Positions 58,251 to 64,000 of a stretch of 64,000 nt of DNA are shown in pieces. Numbering within the stretch: position 1 is the stretch's first letter; every line of letters starts with the position of its first letter. The translations under genes were made by a program, and so were the position numbers. The DNA is taken from contig NC_016131.3 in assembly GCF_000005505.3 (NCBI RefSeq), positions 13,909,501 to 13,973,500 of the forward strand. The letters run 5' to 3'. Under the pieces are notes generated by a model. The model was not told the DNA's origin. It ran no database searches and worked only from the letters and a program-made list of their open reading frames with translations. The stretch comes from Brachypodium distachyon. Its lineage: Eukaryota; Streptophyta; Magnoliopsida; Poales; Poaceae.

Positions 58251-59440
58251 CTATCTCCCAGAGGGCGTCAACGAGTTCTGGGATCCCTGGTTCAAGTACT
58301 GCTGCGCCGCGGCTTGAGGCAATGGCAGCCATGGCCCTCCGGCCCCTGCTGCAGCAGCTTCCATCTTGATGGCCTTCGCTATGGGCACCAGCGTCGGCTT
58401 GTCGCCGCCGTAGGTGAACTCCAGGTCCCTGTTGGAGGCCAATGCCATGAGCTCCGACTCCTCGAGCCCCCGCGCCGGGCCGAGGCTGCACCTGTCAGGG
58501 CTGTGCTTCGCGAGCGCATCCTTGAACTTCTTGATCTGCAACCCCAATCGCAGTAACCATGTCAGCATCTTAATCATGAACATTTGGAGCAGAGATTTTG
58601 TAGTAGAAGTTGTGAAGAGGAGATCGAAGGGACTTACAGTTGCGTTGGTGCAGCTGAAGCTGCTGACCCGGCCCTGGGCTCCCCTGTAGAACCTGAAGAA
58701 AGGGAGGACATGGACGTGGAGGCTGTAGCACATGGACTTGTGCTGCTCGTAGTTCACCTGCAGGAAAAGCACCTCCGGGTTCCGCTCCGCGAACTGAGCG
58801 ATCTGCGCAACGGAATCAAAATCTGTCGTCAGCGAAAGATACTCTAGATTGATTTGAGCGGGCGAACAGAACGGGGGCTTGTTTGACCGTCGAGAAATGT
58901 ACTACTGTACCTTGGGGTGGAGGGCGCGGCAGCCACCGCAGCCGGGGGAGAAGAAGTCGACTACGACGAGCTTGTCGCCGGCGTTAAGCAGTGTGTCGGC
59001 GAGGTCCTGCGCCGACTGGACCTCCCTCATGTTGGGCTGCGTCCCCTTCTCCCACCACCGCATCGCCTTGCCAATCGTCAGGTTCCCGTTCATCTGCAGG
59101 TAGGAGACCGACAACAAATCAGCATTCCCGAAATGAGAGGGGCCTGAAATCTCGAGATCTCTTCTTAAAATCTTGAACCGGGGAAAAGGGACAGGGGTTG
59201 AAGAAGAAGATGAAGAAGAAGAAACAGGGGACTGACCTGGGCGACGGCCGCCGCTTTGAGGCTCCGGGGCAGGGGCTGCCTGTCAGAGACCGCCATCCTG
59301 CCGGCGGGGAAGGAGCTCTTGCCGCGGTACCCGCCGCCCATCGCCACGGACTCGGCCAGCGCCGCCGCAGCAGCCGACGCCGCGCCCATTTCCCCGCACG
59401 GCGCCGCCACGCTGCCGCTGGCGTACAGAACCTTGGCCAT
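58251..59440 (-). CDS. Atypical Cys/His-rich thioredoxin (ACHT, thioredoxin-like 1), plastid, 4 exons
   Basis: Exons on the minus strand: 59440-59237, 59093-58911, 58802-58638 and 58535-58251, totalling 837 nt (278 residues). The N-terminus is Ala/Ser-rich with few acids, as in a chloroplast transit peptide. The mature start has IGKAMRWWEK. The thioredoxin fold spans about residues 90-190, with the variant active site GCGGC (Cys about 120 and 123), typical of ACHT proteins instead of WCGPC. VLPFFRFYRGAQGRVSSFSC and a CSLGPARGLEESEL tail are family hallmarks. In Arabidopsis ACHTs oxidise 2-Cys peroxiredoxin-linked targets and tune starch synthesis and photosynthesis. The frame is open upstream to 59803, but that part is CT-rich leader and the MAKV start is preferred. 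Confidence 0.93.
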
Positions 59441-61096
59441 GGCCGCCAGCGAAACGGAGATCGAGAGCACGAGAGCGCGCAGGAGAGCGAGAGAGGGAGA
59501 GGGTTCAGAGCAGAGGAGAGGATTCAGCCGGAGAAGAGGAAGAGGAAGAGGAAGAGGAAGAGAGGAGATTCTCGCACAAGGTTGCAATGGCGGATGAGGA
59601 TGGGGGATGCGGCGAAAGGGAAAGAAAGGTGGCGCCTTTAAACAACGAGGCGAGGAAAAGCGAAACCGAAAGCCCCACGCTTTTTCTAACCCCCCGTTTT
59701 CCTTTTCACCCGGAACGGCTTTCACGTGGGGTAAAAATTCTTCTCCTCCTCGCTGACCGTCGGATCCCCTATCGGACGGACCACGCGGTACAGACAGTTT
59801 CACCTGGCCGTTTCTGCCGGTGGTGTAAAAAGGTGGTTGTGGGGGGAGTGGACATAGCAGCAGGACAGTACCTTCCGGATAAGATTAAATCTGGGCCTCA
59901 CGGGAGAGTTGTGTGTGCTACAGGAGGTTAAAAGCGCCACGTGTGCGTGCGGTCAAGGGTCGTCGTCAAGGGGAAAACGTGGGGCCACGAGGACAGAGAC
60001 CGTGCAAAAATGGATGCGTGGGGCCCGCCGAGAGCACACGGGGCTCGGTTTTGTTTGGTCCAGCTCCAGCTCGTGAAAGGAATGGAATGGCGCATGGTAA
60101 AAAGGGAGGAATTAGCTTAATTAGCTGTGTGCTGTTAGTTACCAACTGACCGCAGCTTGTGCACAGCGAGATTCTGCCATCGACAGTAGAAGTAAAATAA
60201 AGGCGTTGTCAATAAAGATAGAGACGGTAAAGGAAAGGCTCGGTGAAAACTCTCTACGGGAGTACGGGTGAATCTTCTTCGGTAAAGATTTAGTACATGT
60301 TTCAAGATTATTAAAACAGATTCTTCTGGGTGGTGCCGCAGTCGGGATCCGTCGATGCCGCTGCTTGACTTATTAATTGACGATTGGATCGTGCACTGCA
60401 CGGTGCACCGAACCCTATAGCTGACACGCAATGAGCAGCGTTGCAAGTATGGAGACTGGCTGCAGAAACAAGGGGCTGCTAAACCACGGGACGGGTTCCG
60501 ATCCGACCGGCGGCACGGCACGCAGAGAAAGAAAGTAAACGGACAAGACAGCAACCGATAACTGCACGGCCGGAGTGGGGGTTTCTTCTGTTATCCTCCG
60601 TCCCATTCCCATGTGAGGAGGAAGCAGCCATGAAAAGAAATATCCAGATGCTAGACATTGCTAGCTAGTAGCCTACGGTGGGATGTGGATTTGGGAGTGA
60701 AATCTCAAGACGACTGGTTCAGTGAAATCTCAAGACAACTGGTTCCTTATCTCTGATGATCTCTCTCTCTCTCCTCGTCAGCGGCAGGTAAGCAGGAGAT
60801 GGGTCCAAAAATCTGATCCAAAACCGGGGGGCGCGGCACCCAGAGACCGACCGACCAATACAGACAGTGCAGTGGAGTGCAGCAGGGGCCAGCTAGCTGT
60901 AGCCGCGCTGGTCCTGACTCGGACGCCAGTCACCACTCGCTCCCATTCATCACACATCACGCACCGCCCGTGCCAAATCAAATTTACCCTCTCTCTTTTA
61001 CCTCGTCGGGCTCTCCAGAAGAAAATAAAAGTACTCCGTATGTCAAGCGGCGAAAAACAGAACCGCAGCATAACAGTGTTGTTCTCCGGCTGGTTC
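59441..61096. other. ACHT leader/promoter and intergenic sequence
   Basis: The stretch 59441-59600 is a CT-repeat-rich leader on the minus strand (CCTCTTCCTCTTCC). Further right no gene was recognised; short frames match no family known to me. A short duplication (GTGAAATCTCAAGACGACTGG and GTGAAATCTCAAGACAACTGG) lies at about 60698 and 60722. Confidence 0.5.
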
Positions 61097-61300
61097 CCGG
61101 TGGCCCATGATAAGGTGGGCCGTGTTCGGTGCTACAGATAGGCCTGGTGGATTGTTGCTTCGTCTTGGTGGGCTGAGTTTCCTGTGGCCCATGATAAGGT
61201 GGGCCGTATTCGGTGCTGCAGGTGGGCTTTATTACCAAGAGCTCGTAATGTAGTCACTTGTGTGGGCATGCATTTTGGGCCTGGATTGTTGCTTCGTCTA
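61097..61300. repeat. 84-bp-period partial tandem duplication
   Basis: TGGCCCATGATAAGGTGGGCC occurs at 61101 and 61185, followed by CGT-TTCGGTGCT in both. A second motif, GATTGTTGCTTCGTCT, occurs at about 61149 and 61283. Confidence 0.85.
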
Positions 61301-61783
61301 TACTGTATGTAGGGCATCCGAGGGCCTCTTTCTCTTCGAGTACGCGAGGAGTTAATTGCTGCTGGGCTACTCGCGCAGAGATACAAATCCAATCCATTAT
61401 CTCGCTCTATTTGTTTCGGCCCGAGGCGGACACTTGACCCAAAACGAAAAAAAAAGAGACCTATATTATGGTTTTAATAGAGCAAGTACTTGATTCTAAA
61501 ATAAACTGAGTATGTTTCTAGGGCAGCTCAGCCCATCGTAACAGCGTACACAATTACTCCAGTGACATTGTGCATTTAAGCAAGCAAGCAAGCTAGGTAC
61601 CTACGTGCGCGCATATATATATGTTCACGACAAATGGAGTAGCTACTAGTAGTGTCCAAGCCTACATGCATGGCCGGCCAGACCGTGCATGAGATGAATC
61701 CACGATATGCGCCTCATGATTTGCAAAACTTGCGTGCAGCCTGCAGCTGTGTTAATCGTACCCACGTTGCATGTCTGGAAACG

Positions 61784-61998
61784 ATCCATCTTGACATAGC
61801 TAGCTACTCTCTCCGATCCTAAATTCTTGTCGTTATTTTAGTGCAAATGTAGTTATCTAGGAGGTTAACCTTGTCTCATTGATACTGCAGGCAAGTGTGT
61901 GCTCGCAATGACTAAAGAATATCCATCTTGACCTAGCTAGCTAGTTAGTTATCTAGGGGTTTAACCTTGTCTCTCGTTGATACAGGGAAGTGTGTGCT
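61784..61998. repeat. Tandem duplication with a MITE-end-like insert in one copy
   Basis: Copies at 61784-61903 and 61921-61998 share ATCCATCTTGAC-TAGCTAGCTA, AGTTATCTAGG, TTAACCTTGTCTC and AAGTGTGTGCT. The first copy has about 44 extra bases (CTCTCTCCGATCC... near 61807-61850) that resemble one end of a Stowaway element. Confidence 0.75.
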
Positions 61999-64000
61999 GT
62001 GATCGAGTCTCCGTCGAAGCTCACTTTACGCTTACTTGATTCCCTCCCGGCCGACCCCAGGCATCTTATAAGCTTAATTGGCTAGCTAGCTATATATATA
62101 CATCTATCTGTTGATATATATATATCTCCTCAAACAAGGCACCGGCCGTCGAGATGGCTACCGATGCTGCTATGATTGCCCTCTTGACTCACTAGATCCC
62201 CTCCGTGTTACAGCCACTACGTACGTACGTTTACGACGCGGATATCTTGCAGACTTGTTTACGGCACGAAATGATCAGGGTCACCGACTCACCGCCGGCC
62301 GGCCAGTATCTGATCACAGGCCCCATGTAATACCACTAGCTACAGGGACTCATTGCTTGCTATACTGTACATACGTATTATTCGTTATCCGGTTCCGGAT
62401 ACTTTAATTGAGGAAAGTTGCACGCATACATACAGCAGCTGAGGGAAAGTACGTTAAAGGTTTCAACCGTATCTTTTACTTGGATATCTAGTATCTAGCG
62501 AGCTTGCATACACACTGCTCTCCGTTCGTTATCTGCTGCTGCCACTTTCCGGCTTCAGATGCTGACAGCAGCTCGCTGGAAGCAGCACTGAATTAATCAC
62601 TTCAAAAGAATTCTGCTGATAATTAATCCATTGTACTAGTATAATTTCCTTTTATCCATGAGGTTATCTTGCTTTTAATTACTAGTACTCCGTACTTGAT
62701 TCCACTGGGGTTATATACGCATATGCTCCTATTCCGGCCGGAATATACTTTTTGGGGGTGAATTGAAGGGGACAGCCGCAGTGTTGTCCATCCATTTCGG
62801 GAAGCTTTGAGGCGGATGGAGTCAAGCGCCTGACAAATAACCTGCCGCCAGTTGAGTGCCTTGGCTGACCACCTCTCTCTCGATCAATCTGCAGCTTAAT
62901 CCTTAAGATATATAGTCATCCATCACCTGCAGGTCACTCACCCCCAGACACGTCCAAATCTTAAGCTTCACGATCAACACACCCAGCTAGCTATATTGTA
63001 GCCCCCATCGAAAATGATACTATATCGAAGCATAACATACACTCCTCTTACATATATATGGCTCATAATTCATAAACGGTTGCTTGATTCGATTATGCTA
63101 TAACATGTCAATCTCACGCGTGCTTTAATAATCCCATATATATGTTGCGCATGGACAACACAAACCTGCACATACTATATTTAACACGTACCAAAAAGAG
63201 AATCAGACTCTTTAATTTGCTAGCTGCTTGGTCGATCGATGTTAATCGTCTTAGACGATCCAGTGCGTTGGCCACTTGTTGGCCGGAGAGGCAGGGAAGA
63301 ACAGGAGGAGGCGCCATCAGGAGTGCTCCGGTGGCACACTCAACGCCACACGTGGCACGCCACAAGGAGAGACCATCATGTCGATCAAGAGATTCCTTGC
63401 ACCTGGCCGTCTGTTAGGATAGGACTATGACTAGATCGAAAACTGCCAGGGACGTTCGTGTCGCCGGCCGCCGGCTCCGAAAGAAACGGAAAACGGTCTA
63501 ATCGGTTTCAGATCAGCCTTTGTGATGATAACCTCTGACAAGACTTATACGGTTTAGGACGTGGATGGAATGCGTAGTGGCTAGGCAGCTGATGTTGCTA
63601 GGTGGCACGAGCAAAGACGGCAGCTAGAGAGATTAGTGGTCGATGTCGAGGTCGATCTTGAGATGGTGCCAAGGGTGCAGTTAAGGCGTTTCTGGCTTCT
63701 GAAACTCTGCAGGCAGAGGGTTAAGCAAGTCAGCAGGAGGTTGAACAGTCAATTTGACACGCGTGGATTTAATCTCAGAGGCTGTGAAAAAAAATATCTA
63801 CCAGAACTATTCACACGAAAGTCAATTAACTGACTTTTCTTCCCAAGCTAGCAGTGCCGGCCGGCCTTTTGGATCGTTCTGATCTGAATCAAACCATGGA
63901 CAAAAAATGTCACTTGACTAGGTTCTTCTTCCTTTTCCTCTCTTCTCCGGATAACAACATGCAGTGACAAATGAATGCAAATCGACCCACGTGATGAAGC
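61999..64000. other. Intergenic sequence, no gene seen
   Basis: AT-rich with TATATATA and GTACGTACGTACG runs. Short frames near 63114-63430 and 63636-63833 match no family I recognise. No RNA gene, terminal repeats or coding signal can be supported. Confidence 0.5.

Noticed and set aside
59441..59803. N-terminal extension of the ACHT protein up to 59803
   Set aside because: The frame is open, but the sequence is a CT-repeat leader giving Leu/Pro/Ser runs; the MAKV start gives a normal transit peptide and family length.
1..64000. CRISPR arrays, bacterial operons, phage or plasmid features
   Set aside because: Spliced plant genes and grass transposons throughout; the regular repeats found are transposon subterminal arrays or tandem duplications, not spacer arrays.

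Overview
This is nuclear DNA from a grass (Poaceae). Five well-preserved plant genes with GT-AG introns sit in sequence rich in grass transposable elements: a Tat/Retand-type gypsy element, a Copia element, two CACTA elements, a solo LTR, Stowaway MITEs and Helitron-like ends. The gene set (MYB-CC factor, CDF-type DOF factor, WOX11/12-type homeobox, ACHT thioredoxin) reminds me of the end of rice chromosome 7. That is memory only and was not checked. The species cannot be fixed from sequence alone.

Layout. 1-4445: 3' part of a Ty3/gypsy element with a long antisense ORF and its 3' LTR, abutting a 5'-truncated DUF6598 gene fragment (4446-4939). 5665-7290 (-): BODYGUARD-family alpha/beta hydrolase, 3 exons. 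It is head-to-head with the nucleoporin NUP214 gene (8059-18790, +), for which 18 exons were placed and sum to an open frame of 1,776 residues. 18911-23425: a gag-less, broken Copia element inserted about 120 bp after the NUP214 stop codon. 25962-27647 (+): MYB-CC (G2-like) transcription factor, 6 coding exons. 29820-30312: a Stowaway MITE and a probable Tourist-like MITE. 33165-34520 (+): cycling-DOF-factor-like gene, with a possible first exon at 31372-31467. 36977-37969 (-): WOX11/12-type homeobox gene with an 18-nt last exon.

38597-46734 is a transposon nest directly upstream of the WOX gene. It holds a 2.3-kb CACTA element (target duplication GCA), an 878-bp solo gypsy LTR (GTTTT) and a 4.7-kb CACTA element (AGT) with a broken TNP2 transposase and a Ulp1-like protease remnant. 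46735-58250 has no convincing gene. It contains MITEs, a cluster of Helitron-like end repeats, an RNase H pseudogene fragment and a tandem duplication. 58251-59440 (-): plastid ACHT-type thioredoxin, 4 exons. 59441-64000 has only small duplications.

The host genes do not form a pathway; they are ordinary neighbours. Exon boundaries were placed by eye from GT/AG sites, reading phase and family similarity. Every multi-exon model sums to a multiple of three. I found no convincing new biological system. The most informative items are the transposon nest with intact target duplications, the paired CACTA elements with hairpin subterminal arrays, the Helitron-like end cluster and transposon damage next to host genes.
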